A stretch of DNA of 64,000 bases from Onchocerca lupi (taxonomy: Eukaryota > Nematoda > Chromadorea > Rhabditida > Onchocercidae): the NCBI GenBank assembly GCA_028564675.1, contig JAOVVO010000057.1, forward strand, positions 124,001 through 188,000, in the 5' to 3' direction. Positions 51,099 to 63,170 of this stretch are shown piece by piece. The notes under the pieces are model-generated. The model was not told where the DNA came from and did no database searches. It worked only from the letters and a program-made list of their open reading frames with translations. Numbering within the stretch: the first letter of the stretch is position 1; every line of letters begins with the position of its first letter. A program made the position numbers and the translations under genes.

Positions 51099-51657
51099 AT
51101 GTCGGATAAAGAATTCTTCGAAGGTGAAGAGGAAGAAGGCAGATGTCCGAGTTATTTCTGGTACTTAATTGGTAGTTTCGGTATTACAGTGATCATTGTT
51201 CTGCTTCTGATTGCTTATCTGATCATGTATTCCAATCATTTTATGTGGGCGTTACGACGAAATCCGAAACCGGTTTGATTTAAATTATCTAAGAATAGAG
51301 ATAATTTAAATTGCTGATCGATTAAATTTTTAATTACAATATTCAAGATTTCAAGACTCTTACATTTTCAGAAAATAAAAAAAAGTAAAAGTAAAGGAAG
51401 CAGTGCAGGTAAAGAAAGTGAATCAACCATGAAGGGAGGTTAATATTTGTTTCGAATATTATAATATGAATCAAAATATTTGTGACGGAGATATATCACT
51501 GGTAGGCAAAATCGCTAATTAATTATTCAAATTAATGTTATTGAATACACATAATTGAATTTCTCTATTTATTTGATCTGTTGTAGTGAGTCAGACGGAT
51601 GAAGTAAGCCAGCAAACAAGTCAACAAAAAGATGGACTACCGGATGTGACAACATAA
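51099..51657 (+). CDS. Small single-pass membrane protein, acidic N-terminus and Lys/Ser/Gln tail
   Basis: Exons: 51099-51272, 51372-51408, 51587-51657 (stop), phases matching, 93 residues. It starts MSDKEFFEGEEEEGRCPSYF with no signal peptide. One membrane helix (about residues 22-44, FGITVIIVLLLIAYLIMY) follows, then ALRRNPKP, a KKSKSKGSS segment and a Gln/Thr-rich end (TSQQKDGLPDVTT). The positive-inside rule puts the C-terminus in the cytosol. A TATTCCAG acceptor about 30 bases before the ATG, with a stop between in frame, suggests spliced-leader addition. Topology, tail composition and tiny second exon resemble the gene at 46329-49614 about 1.5 kb upstream on the same strand, so the two may be co-transcribed or related. 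Not recognised as a known family. Confidence 0.75.
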
Positions 51658-53246
51658 ATTCTGACATTTGAAAAATTTGTTGTTCTGTTCTGTTTGATAC
51701 ATATATATTTGATATTGGTATATCATATAAAATGATAATTTGGAAAAAATTTAAAGAAAAAATCAGAAAAGAAAGTAAATCGATACTTATTATTAGATCC
51801 ATAAATCACGTGAATTCACTTCAGATTTTGACTTTTAACGCTGATAAATTATATTCTAATTGTATTCAGCTGCATGAAAATTTCTGATCTAAATTATTGA
51901 TTGTTACAGAAATTAAAATTATAATTTTTTAATAATATTCAAGAAAACGAACAGTTTTAAGAGTAAAAAACGAAAAATGAACAACAATTAATAAGAAGAA
52001 TTTTGTTCGAATATTGCTGGAGAACTATTCTATATTTTATGTATAATTTAAATGAAATTTTTCTTTAGAATGATGCTCCTTAAGAGATGTGAATTGAAGT
52101 AATATTTCTTAAAAATATTTGTTTATGTCTAGTTACGAATCAAAAATTAACTGAGAAAATGATATGATTAAATTGGAAATTCCCATTTTTTTACTTGAAT
52201 TTCGAAAATTTTCCAATTAGTTTTTCATGCTTTTAACAAATTTTTTTCCACTAAAAAATGCTATGATTTTTCTTTCTTTCGCATCCATTTATTGCATGTC
52301 TGTATCTTTTGAAATAAGTAAATTGGTAAAAGAATGCAGTTTTTGGGAATATTTTTCAACTTGGTAGAAAATAAAATTTGAAAACTTAAACAGCCAATGA
52401 TTTTCTCCGATGTTTATTATGAAAAAGTTTAAATTGATTCATTTAATTTATTTCAAATCTGCAAAAGTCATTTTTCGGCGAAAATTTCAACTTGTATCAT
52501 TAGCCAATCATTCTTGTTCTGTAAATTCCCGGAATTTTTGTGAATTCGAAGTATGAACTCCATGATTTACATTTTGCTGCTTTTCAATGCTCATTTTAGA
52601 TGAATTGAATTCACTTTTGGATAGCAGTAAAGATAACAGAGTAAACTTAAACTTAAGTAAATTCATGCAAATTTGAGAAACTTCATGAAAAAGCAGTATG
52701 AAAATAATTGAATCACGAAAATCAGAGATCAATTTGATATTCTGGGATATGAATAATCATAATAGTTTGTAAATTTTATTTTCTGGAAGTTATACAGACT
52801 AATTAATCACCAGTAGGAAAAGAGCTATGATTTGAACTTTGAGACGGAATGATAAGCCAATTAATTCTGGAAGTTTTCGATTTCCAACTGAGACTCACAG
52901 CTCATTTTACACATGAATTTCTTAGCTTCTAGAAAAAAATTCGGAAAATAGAACATCCGAAACATAGAACCTTCATCTCGATGATCGCCTTTCTAAAATC
53001 TCAGTTTTTACAGGAAAATCTTTTCAAAAAAGGAGAAATATCGGACGAACAGAAAATGATATATTACTATCTTTGCATAAATATGCATATGTCTAATGTT
53101 GCAAAAAAATGATTTCTTTCAGCATAAAAATTGGCAAAAATAATATTATAAGATGTCATTACCACAGGATTATTAATCAATCATTTATGATGAAAATAAA
53201 TTGAAAAGGAAAAAAAATATTTCAAATCTTTCATGGTATCACTATT
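51658..53246. other. Intergenic region between convergent membrane-protein genes
   Basis: Convergent genes end on both sides, so this should be 3' untranslated and spacer sequence. Frames at 51569-51802 (-) and 52508-52732 (-) overlap an exon or lack splice context. Nothing else is visible. Confidence 0.5.
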
Positions 53247-56200
53247 TCATTCTTTTTTCTTCCCACCTTTTTGTCCACCTCTTTGATTATAATCCAGAAA
53301 TTTTTTCTTCAGCTTGTTCTGTAGAAGATTTTGGAATACTTTCATATTCATCACGTGGACAGCCGATCTTACGGGTACTTGTAACTCAACGTTTTCCATC
53401 GTGAAATAGCCATTATCATCTGTTTCGACAGCATCCGGTTTTGCTTCATTAATGGATTCGGTTGTAGTTCGTGCAACTGAACTTTTTGGTGTTGTAATTT
53501 TAGCAGGCGTTATAGGCTGTAAAAACAATGCTACGAAAATCCAAATTTCAATTCCTCTTCCATACATTTCTGAAATTCTGAAATCCAAAAGAATAATACT
53601 ACTTCAAAGAACTTCTTTAAAATTAGCTCCAAACAGTATCAAATTTGAAGAAACCGAACGCTGCGACCAAACGCTTGACAACAAGTCAAAAATGACAGTG
53701 AAGAAAAATTTAGAAGAAATAAACTTTATAAATTGCCTTAATTTATGAAGATTCAAATGGTAATTCTTGCAAATTTATGAAGCATGTAAAATATCCAATG
53801 GTTCATTTTAACGAACAACCAAACCAATGAAGAACTAATGGTAATTCATTTAGTTGAAATATGACGAAGAATGAGATTTCTTATTCTCATTAGCATATTC
53901 ATACGCTAGTAATTTTCGAGATACCAAAAATTTCACTGAAAATAAACCGCTATACTCAGTTAAAAGTGAAGGATACCTGGCTCCACCTTAGCACATTTAA
54001 ATCTGGTGAAAACGGTTTTCATCAAAAGAAAAGATATTATTTCGAATAATCAATATTGCTGGTTTAATTTTATTTTTATTGAAAATTGTTAAACACTAGC
54101 ATCTTCAAGGAATTTATGAGAAGTTGAGAGTAAACTTTTTTGCCATTTATCATTATTATTTTTTACAAAAATATGCATTCTACTACTATTCAATTTGTTA
54201 AGTTTAAAATGCTCAGTCTTATTGAATAAACTTTGATGTTTCAAACTTGGTTTGTTATAGAGCAATGAGCAGTGCTGGAAATGATACTACAAGGAAATGA
54301 ATGAAAGGTCAACGAAAATTGACCAATGGATTTTGATAAACCATAAATGAGCCTTAAATTAAAACTATTTCTTTTTTTTTTTGCATATCATGCAATCAAC
54401 TTATTTAATTGCATCTGATTTATTAATTTTTTTTTTTTGACCCATGCATTGCGTAAAAATTGAAATTTCAGAATAGCAGTACTTCTGGTAAAATTGCAAT
54501 TCAAACAACTTGCATTGTTGAAGTTAAAACGCAAATTTGCATGTTAATCTTTTATAAATCAGCTTTACCAATTAATCAGTAAGGAATATACATCCAAATT
54601 ATAAGTTTCACAAAGATATTCATAAATAAATTGCAAGTAATTTGAATGAAACGATATTTTCGTTCCAATTATTTTGGCAACTTGTGATGACATTCTGATT
54701 TCTTCCTTGACTTCCTGCTATTTCCTTTCTAAAAATCGGAATAGTTAGATGACTTGTGTTAAAACGTATAATTTCAACCATAAATATGTTCTAATGCCGC
54801 ATTTCTTAAAATATGAAAATCTACTCGATTTTACGATCAAATTTTTGCACTAATATCTAACTGCAGCATGGAAAGATCTGATCATATCGAAAGTCCAATG
54901 CAAGTTCTTAATAACATCGAAGAACAAAAAGTTTTTTGGAATCTAATAAAACTCAGAAACTCCTGTATCACTTCTCTCTACCATCTCTCAGCATTCTCAT
55001 TTGAATATTTTGTTTGAATTTTAATTAAAATTTGATGCTTGTTAGATGTATTTGTAACAAAATTTAATTAATTCTTTGTTTTCTCCAAGAATATCTTTAA
55101 ATCAATTTAAATGGAAGAAAAGATTTGAACTATAGGAAAAAATAAACCTTTCACATCCTTTTTGCTAATTTTCTTCTTTTTCGATTTCTTTTTTTCTTCA
55201 TCGTCAGAGCTTGACGATTTTGATGGCACTCTAAAATTTACGAATAGATCCGATGATTCCCAAGTTCATTACAAGCAAGAAATCAGAAGTTGATTCCTTG
55301 ATGAAAAATTCTTAAACTTCTAGAAATCCATTCTCAATTATTGTCTTGTCCATTTCCATTCAATTTATTATTAATGTTTCAGAACTTCAATGATTTTTCA
55401 AAACCAAATTTTAAAACAAACGAAGAAACGGATAATACTGCTTTCTTAGCATCTTGTTTTGGTTCATCTTGCTGAAAAAGTTAGAATGCATTGATTAAGA
55501 CACTAAATTAAGCTTGTGATCTTTAAATTTACTAATAGTTGAATTTGAGTATTAAAAAAATGTCAGTCGATTAGCTCCAAATAGTTTAGATCAGATATCT
55601 TCAAGAATCAGAAACAACTTTTTCTTTCGCATCACCATCCGCCGATGATGCTGTTGTAGTCATTTCTGGCTTTCTGATTTCAACTGATGCAGTTTCATTT
55701 TTTACAGCCACTGTTTCGTCAAACGGAGCATTTTCAACGGCCGATTTCGCAGTTGAGGATTCTTTGCTAATCTGAAATTGTCAATGAATATTTAAACGCA
55801 TATATTCTTCGAGTCAAAACAAAACAAAATTTTTGAACAAGTTCTATTTCGGAAAGATTCTTCAGTGAATAACTGTATCAAAGTATTGAAGCACATATTT
55901 CGCAAAACTTTGCAGACAGAAATTCGCATTTTTTTTTTCTCAATTATTCTTATTTTCTGTGAGCATCAAATTTACTATCAATGATTCAAAGAAGATGAAG
56001 CTAAAGCTTGAAAGACATGGCAAAAAGAATGAATTTGCGACTTTGAAATTCTGTGGCGAGATTTCAAACATGAGCCGACCAAGTTGATTTTCTATTTCAT
56101 TTTTAACTTTATGCATTTTTTTCTAACATTGTTGATAATACAGAGTTATTCTCATAACTTTTCAACAGTGTTAATCAACTTTTATTCATATTAAAAATTT

Positions 56201-58013
56201 CTAATCATTCTCATCGTGAATATTAGTGATATTGCAAATTTTTTAAGAGATTAAATTGAGTCGAAACATAATTGAGGAATATTACAGAATTAAAAATGCA
56301 TAAAGCTGAAAATAAAAGAGAAAATCAACTTGGATCGCTCATGCTTCTTCAGACAGACTGTGGCAGATAGCAAAAACGACACGAAATGAATAAGAAAGAT
56401 CATTCTTCTGTATAACTTATTTCGTTTTGAAAATAACTTGTAAAATAAAAGAACCAAGAGAGAAAATATTACAATTGTTGAAAGACAAATGGGCATACTT
56501 CATTCTAAAGATAAACAATTTTCAAGCGATTAATTAAATAATTAGCAAACTTCTCCAGGAGAATCCTTCGAAGCTTTCTTTTTCTTCATTTTCTTTTTTT
56601 TCGATTTTTTCTTTTTTTTTGCAGCCTAAAAGTTTGAATTTTTTGTTTTGCATTCTTGAAATTACTAAACCATTGAGTTCGTTTCATCTGTATTCCCATG
56701 AAATCAAATTGTTTTTGTAATTAAAAAGTGTAAAAAATTATTCAAATTTCAATTTTTTTCTTTTAGCGCTTACAACTTTGAAATTTATTTATTTATTGAT
56801 TAAGCATCAGTTGCATACTTTTAGATTGCTTTTATAATCGTTTAATTAAGCAAAACTTTGATTACGCATTTCTGTCACTCCTCTTTCGTAATTTTTCTTA
56901 GAAAGAATGTTGATGTAAAGGAACTTCTATTCCTAATTCGTTACTATAAAATAAATTTGAGTGAATCAGCAGGTGATACCATAGCCAAACGTATTTCGCC
57001 TTTGAGCTTTATTTCAAGTTCCTTCCAAGAAGTGGCTGTTTTTTGTCAATCGACCTGCGATGTTTCATTTCTTTTCTAGCTAATGATTCTGAGTTGTGAA
57101 TCGAATGAAATGACTACGATTCATTGCAGTTTGTCACAGGTACTGTCATTCTCAAGGAGGTTAACAGTGGATATAAGGTGTCTTCAAGTCATGCAAATTG
57201 TGTTGAATGATAAGATATTACTGACGATTACCGTTATTAACTTTAATTCTTTTTTAAGATTATTTTCTCTCTCTTTTTTTCGCTTTTTTTTCTAATTTTC
57301 TGTATTTTACCTCTTCTTGCTCTTGTCCCGAGGCATCTTGTGTTTCTAATTTTTGGCGGTTCTGTAATCTCGAAAATAATCAAAAACTAAAATGACTTAG
57401 TCTTTCTTTTGAAACTTAAAGTAATAAAAAGACACTTCACTAACCGAACTAATAATTCCTGCATTTTCCAATATTTCAAATAACTTATTAATTAAGCAAT
57501 CAATTAATTCTATTTTAATCAAACTATGTGAAAATTTGATATAATAAGGTGATTATTATTATTGTTTAGAAAGGGTTTGTGTTTATCTTTAAGGAAAAAA
57601 ACATAAACTCAACACTTTTTGAGGTGTTAGTTTATTATATATATATATATATCTTTGGAATATTTATGAATAAATTTGTTTTGAAAAATTTAATTTCAGC
57701 CTTTAAAATCTTCACACCTTGTATCCCAACTCATTCTACGTTTTCACGAAGCAAATCAAAAAACCAAGGAAGATTCTTTTAGCGACAAAACGGCAAAATA
57801 TAAAGAGACTACAGTTTTTGCTTCAAATTTTCATTCTAGAAAATAAATTATCGAATTTGAGAAAAAGCTAAACGACAAACTAACTTTAATAAAATAATAA
57901 TAATATCCAAAAGCAAAAGTTATGAAAACCACAATAAGAGTGGTTTTAACTTTTCCTACTCCACGTAACCGTTCAATCATTGAAAAAGCATTTATCAAAC
58001 AGATTGGAAACAT
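53247..58013 (-). CDS. Single-pass membrane protein with Lys/Ser/Glu-rich tail (about 9 exons)
   Basis: Exons in transcript order: 58013-57885, 57361-57311, 56625-56551, 55771-55619, 55471-55422 (or to 55439), 55230-55155 (or to 55148), 53516-53373, 53318-53247 (stop). With the first choices all phases agree, giving 249 residues. The ATG lies eight bases after a TTTAAGCAG acceptor, a trans-splice context. The N-terminus MFPICLINAFSMIERLRG is followed by one helix (KTTLIVVFITFAFGYYYYF). The rest is a charged tail: EEAAKKKKKSKKKKMKKKK, an acidic/Thr-rich part (AVENAPFDETVAVKNE, PEMTTTASSADGDAKEK), SSSSDDEEKKKSKKKK and a basic end GGQKGGKKKE. The exon pair around 55422/55155 is uncertain because alternative donors shift phase, and a further small exon may be missing. 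Family not recognised. Confidence 0.7.
53319..53372 (-). other. Very short (54-base) intron, or optional exon segment
   Basis: Within the last coding block on the minus strand a consensus donor (CCC|GTAAGATC) and acceptor (TTCTACAG|AAC) flank 54 bases. The length is a multiple of three and the segment is open (RSAVHVMNMKVFQNLLQ), so retaining it would add 18 residues without a frameshift. The flanks are Lys-rich like the rest of the tail while the inside is not, which favours true splicing. Confidence 0.6.
57624..57652 (+). repeat. Short AT dinucleotide run
   Basis: A run of alternating TATA of about 15-20 bases in the first intron of the minus-strand Lys-rich gene. It is simple sequence with no evident role. 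Confidence 0.7.
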
Positions 58014-61000
58014 TTCTTTTCTGCTTAAATAATTTTTTTTTTGATTAAATATAATTTACATAAAACTTCTGGAAGAATCATTGCATTAATTTATCTTGTT
58101 TTAAAAAGCTTTAGAATTAGTCTGCTTCTGAGTAAAATAACTGAAGATGAAAGATTGATAAGGGTAGGTGGAATTATTCAAAATGATAAAAATTGACTAA
58201 AAAAGGTCAAGAAGATGAAAATGTCATAGGTATTTGTGTTTCTAATTAACACAGCTAATGTATGCAATTTCATCAGCAGTAAAAATGTCGTCAAACTTAG
58301 TATGAAACATACTTATCAATGTTTAAAAAAAAAAGGTTGGTTTTTTTTTCTGCTCAGACTTGATCAGATTTATTTCTTCAGAAGTAAAAAAAGTATGAAA
58401 GTAAGTATTTCAGAATATGCTTGAATGTCGTTTTTGCTCAAACCTGATTAGATTCATTTCTTCAGAAGTGAGAAATGCTAAATATTCGTATATATAAATA
58501 GATATAAAATAATGTGTACTACTTGTTGCGATTATACTGTAAGATTAATTTAGAAAAAATCTCAACCTTTGTTTCCTTAATAAAATAAATTTTTGATGAA
58601 ATTGTTTTCAAGCATCACCGATAAAATCTCCGTTATTTAATAGCCATTGTTCAGTGAAAATTGCTAATGCTCATGACCCAAAAGCGGTTCTAAATCAGTG
58701 CAGACCAGAGAAGGCCATAATTCATCTGTTCTTGGTCTTGGCTTTGAAAGGAAGAAGAAGAAGCGGAAAGAAAGAACAGCTGAACGATTCATGATGACAG
58801 TATTGTATCCACTTTACCATGTAAATTACCCATTTAAAAGCTAGTTAAAAGCAAAATACCGCAATTTGGTTGTCCTTATTTCATTCATCAATAAGGCACT
58901 TTTAGCGAATAATGAAACAATAAAGCCGATGGTGCTTCAAGTGGTTGCTGAAAAATAATTTGAGAAAAATGGAGATTTAGAGAATTTTCAGAATGGAAAA
59001 ACAATGAGCAGTGAGCAATTAAGTCAGTGATTTGAAATGATTTGCAAAATGTGCAATCAATTCTTTTGGGGGTGATATGAGGTCATTAATTATTAAAATG
59101 AGTGGGGACATAAGATGACAACGAAAAAGGCTAGCCGGAAGTTACTGGCAATTGAAAGGCATCAAATCAATGCTCATTATTTTAGATTTGCAATTCCGAT
59201 CGAATCTCAGAAATTTTCGAAATGATAATTGCAAAAATTCCAAAGAAATTATTTATCTTTCTTAAAGTAACTTTACTGGCTTATTATTTTTTTAGTCAGT
59301 GCAGCGAAGACTGCAGATTTGCAATTGCGATCGAATCTCAAAATTTTCAAAATGACACTCCAAAAATCCCAGAAATTAAATATTTTTCTTTTTCTTTAAA
59401 TTGCATCCATTTCATTTACGATTTTATTCTCTTACTATTTTTTATTTTATACACGAAAACCGCAATTCTAAGATTACAGTCTATTAGAAGTTTTTTACTA
59501 AAAATCGAATTGATTAAAATAGGTTAAAAGATGAAAAGAAAAAAAAAGCTATGATTAAGCAATCTATGCAAATTGAATTCTCATTCATTTTCAAGGAATT
59601 ATTGGAGGATCAATCACGCATTTCATATGTAATACAAATTTGATAGGAGCAAAAAGTTGCAAAAATCGACAAAAAATTGCAAAAGTTGCACTTGTGATTA
59701 CATTTTTTCATTTACATTAGCTGTAACAAATATTCAAGTTTTTCCTATCTCTATGAAACCAGGAAGAGGAATATCTATTTCAATTAGATAGTTCACAAAT
59801 ATTTTCCATCTGATCACTAATGGAAGGTTAGAAGATTGACAATTTAAAAGATCAAAGGAGAATGCGATCGAATGGATCATGAAGGAAAAGGATTGAGAAA
59901 GTCCAATCAAGACAGAGAAAATTTAGGATTTAAGAATCACACTGAGAATAAGATGAGTCGAGAAATAAACAAGAGCTACAGGACAAAAATTATATTATCT
60001 AAGCGTGTGGTACAGAAAAGAAGGAAAGGTCAACTGAGGACTGCTGTGCATCGCAGAAATGACCCCAATAAGCATCCAACTTATCTTGGAAGCACATACA
60101 TCAAATTACTGCACTCAGCCCTTCGATGAAATGCAATAGCCGCAACAAAATTTATGATTTGAAGACAATTAATTAATGTTTGGCAGAGATTTGCATGAAT
60201 GTTGCGTCTTTCATAATACTTTCATGTAATTTCAATTCGATTTGAACATGTGCAAAGTTAAGCTACGACTTCGTTAAGTTGCGACTTCGTTATTTCGACT
60301 ATTTCACATAACAATGCGATGAGCTCTCAGCAAAAGGCCTAATAGAAATTCTTGCTTACAAAATATTACGAAAAAAATAAAGTTTCGGTTTTAACGATTG
60401 ATCTAATCTCGTGATCTTGCGATAATTATGACTAATGCTCTGAAATAGAATTGGATCAATCTGTATCGACAAACAGAAACTTCATCTTCATATTAATGAA
60501 TCTAGTATACAAATCGAGTTAAATTACAATTGATACATATTATGTCATAGCAGGCTTTGTAAGTGAATTACGTGAACCTGCTCTCATACGTGAACTTAAT
60601 GTAGATACATTCACACTTAAACTTGTATTGATGGTTACATATAATTTCATACTTGCGTAAATCAAGTACAATTTATGAATTCGTTTCAAATAAATCGTAG
60701 AAAACAATTGTTTGCATACCTTATTTCATGCACTTCTTGATTTACATGCTTTGACCAAAGTGGGATCGTGGAATAGGTCATATTTTCGGTAACAGTCTTT
60801 GTTTACGCGACAGTTTGATGAAGAAGAGAAAAGGAGGTAAAATATGCTACCTGCTGTGAGCCTTTTTCCGATTTGCGGTATCACGGCATTTTAGGTACCA
60901 CAGTTCTACCCCGCTCACGCATTAGTCACATTTCCTGTTTACGTTTCTTTTCTTCCGTTCATTGTTTCATATGAAACCGCTTTCTTATTTTTCCATGCAT

Positions 61001-62750
61001 TTTTATTACAACTATCCGACATTTAATGGATGTCACTTCCCTTCATATCAGATATATTTTCATTACTATAAATAAAAATTTATCCAAGCAATACCGTATT
61101 ACAATGCTTCGTGTTTCAAATGCCGACTAATTTTACATTATTCATTATTTCTTAAGAAATTTGAGGTGATATGATAAGCATTATCAACCATAATGAATCT
61201 TCGACGCTTCCATATGCAAAGACTTATGATTTAAATTTTTTTTCTTTACAGCAATTTTTTTTTCTGAAATCACTTTTATTCCATATCTTTTCTATCATTG
61301 CAAGATTTCAAATTTTAAGAGTTAATTTTAATCAGTACAGATTTTTTTGCCTTGTTCAATGTTATTATTATCAAATTTATTATTAAACTGTATGTAATAG
61401 TTATCATTATCATCACCATTGTATTCATTATTAATTTATTAAAAAAAATACTGTCTCGCACGAAGTGATAAGTACAGGAAATTAAATACTGAATAATAAA
61501 ATGATAACTGCTTATACATATACGTATTGAAAAGTTTGACGAAAAATTCATTTAGTTTATTTAATTTCAAAATTCATTTTAATTCACTTGATTTCTGTTC
61601 TTCTGTAATGAGCAGAATTCATCCAAACTATCTTTTTTTTATATTTTAATTTGTTCATAGCGTTTATGATCGAAAATTTTTCCTCATTTGAAGCTTTCAA
61701 TGAATGTAATTCCGTAACTCTTCGTTCGAATTTTGTTTAACTTTCAATCATCTGATTGAGTCTTACAGAAAAGATTTTGTTGTAATCAAAATGTTTACAA
61801 TTGCTAATATTGGTAAATCTCAGAAAGAAAATAAGAGAAGCTGATAAAAAACTGTAAAAATGCCTTCGAATGATATAAAAATTTTTGCAGACTAATTAAA
61901 AAATGCTGAAAGATTCATTCGTTCTTAAATAATGCTAGCTTGCTTAATTTTCGTCAATCACTTCTAATTGTGAATTCAATTCATTAGTGAAAATAGTTCA
62001 GTTATTTCTAAATTTTGAATTTATGATACAATTTTCAATTAATTAAACAATAAAGATGATTTGTTTGCTTTAATTATGATTAATGATTGCTTATTTATCA
62101 TTTTACGAGCTGAAAAAATAGTTAGACGAATGTAGAAATGCTTTCCTAATTCGATTGAATTGAATCCGTTTAAATTTTATTTAATTCGATTTGTTATATC
62201 AATGTAGCATAATCATTTTATACATTTCATATTTTTGATATACCAATTCTTTAAAATCTCGCTATTGTGACAATTGTGTCTACCGATATATTACTCCTGT
62301 TGTACCTTATCTGAAAAAATTGCAGCGATAAAGGCAAAAGATAGGTACCTCATAAAGAATCACTGAAAATTCACTGATTATTACTAAACAGGAAACTAGA
62401 ATACAATTAAGCATTAATGTATTTGAAATTCGAAGTTTGTGGGTAGAGCGAGCAAAGAACAATTTTTCCATTTCCTCCCTTCCTTACTACTCAGATATCG
62501 ATACAGAAATAATTGCCTGACATTTAGAAGTGAATGAATGAATATAGCCAGCCAACGCATGAAATGCAAAAATTTCATTCTCAAATAGCCAACAATATCG
62601 ATGACAGATTGTCTAAAGTCTTGAAAGAGTTAAATTTCAGCCTTGGACTTAAACTTATCCAACTTGGCATATTCTCTATATCATTCTCGAAACGAAAAGA
62701 AAAAGAAAAGGCCAATTACCGTTCGATTGCAATTGACCCGACCCATTCGT
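58014..62750. other. Intergenic region, mostly featureless
   Basis: The left end should carry the promoter of the minus-strand gene at 58013. Degenerate direct repeats are seen near 58350/58440 (GATTTATTTCTTCAGAAGT-like) and 59187/59313. An ATG-started frame at 59872-60129 (MDHEGKGLRKSNQDRENLG) is rich in Lys/Arg/Asn and lacks support. A locally more GC-rich block lies at about 60760-60960. Confidence 0.45.
59187..59400 (+). repeat. Imperfect direct duplication, about 126-base offset
   Basis: AGATTTGCAATTCCGATCGA at about 59185 recurs as AGATTTGCAATTGCGATCGA at about 59311. In both copies ATCTCA-AAATTTTC-AAATGA and a CAAAAAT-CCA-AGAAATTA stretch follow. The copies have diverged by point changes and small gaps, so this is an older tandem duplication. 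Confidence 0.7.
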
Positions 62751-62981
62751 TAAGCCAACATCACTGATTGGCTGAATTGTTGCTAGGCCAACGATGTCGG
62801 TAGTCTTGACCCCGCCCATTTCCGTAATATACCGTGGATATGGTGCGTCCTCTTTACAGATGATGGGCTGGCCGACCATAAGAGTTTTCAAGGCTTCCAA
62901 GCCAAGAAAAAGAAGGAAATCAGAGGGGTAAGAGATGCCGGACGTTGTTGCCGCCGTACGGGAAGGAAACTGATTGCAAAA
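62751..62981 (+). promoter_or_regulatory. GC-richer 5' region of the right-edge gene, with a possible leader exon
   Basis: Base composition rises sharply here (blocks such as GACCCCGCCCATTTCCG and GTTGTTGCCGCCGTACGGG) compared with the flanks, as at a 5' region. Inside it, 62860-62927 is bounded by CTTTACAG and GG|GTAAGAG, a good exon signature, and begins ATGATGGGC. It cannot fuse in frame with the next coding ATG because of an intervening TGA, so it would be an untranslated leader exon or a short upstream ORF. Confidence 0.4.
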
Positions 62982-63170
62982 ATGGATTCAAAATCGGATG
63001 TTCGACAACAATCAACTAATTCGAATTCTGCGTCACAACCACCAGCATTGCAAGCAGCAACATCAGCTGTACCTGGTGGATCGGCTCTTGGTAGCATAGG
63101 CTCATCATCAACAAGCAAAGATTTACAACCAAATATCGCTCTTACCAATTTCAATTTCGGCGCTTTTCAG
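62982..63170 (+). CDS. First coding exon of a Ser/Ala/Gln-rich protein continuing past the right edge
   Basis: ATG in a good context (CAAAAATGG) opens 63 codons, MDSKSDVRQQSTNSNSASQ through a Pro/Ala/Ser/Gly-rich low-complexity stretch to TNFNFGAFQ. It ends at CAG|GTTGGA in phase 0. Higher GC and balanced codon use set it apart from surrounding introns. There is no signal peptide; the composition is typical of the disordered N-terminus of a nuclear or RNA-binding regulator, but no domain is visible so the family cannot be named. The next exon is not apparent before 64000, so the first intron is at least about 800 bases or the exon is short. Confidence 0.6.

Noticed and set aside
53452..53748. 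98-codon plus-strand frame
   Set aside because: Antisense shadow of a phase-consistent minus-strand coding exon and its intron.
56290..56496. Hydrophobic 68-codon minus-strand ORF with ATG
   Set aside because: Lies in an intron of the same-strand Lys-rich gene, composition is that of random AT-rich sequence, and no splice partner exists.
59872..60129. 85-codon ATG-started plus-strand ORF rich in Lys, Arg and Asn
   Set aside because: No domain, no flanking splice sites and A-rich codon bias; a chance frame cannot be excluded.
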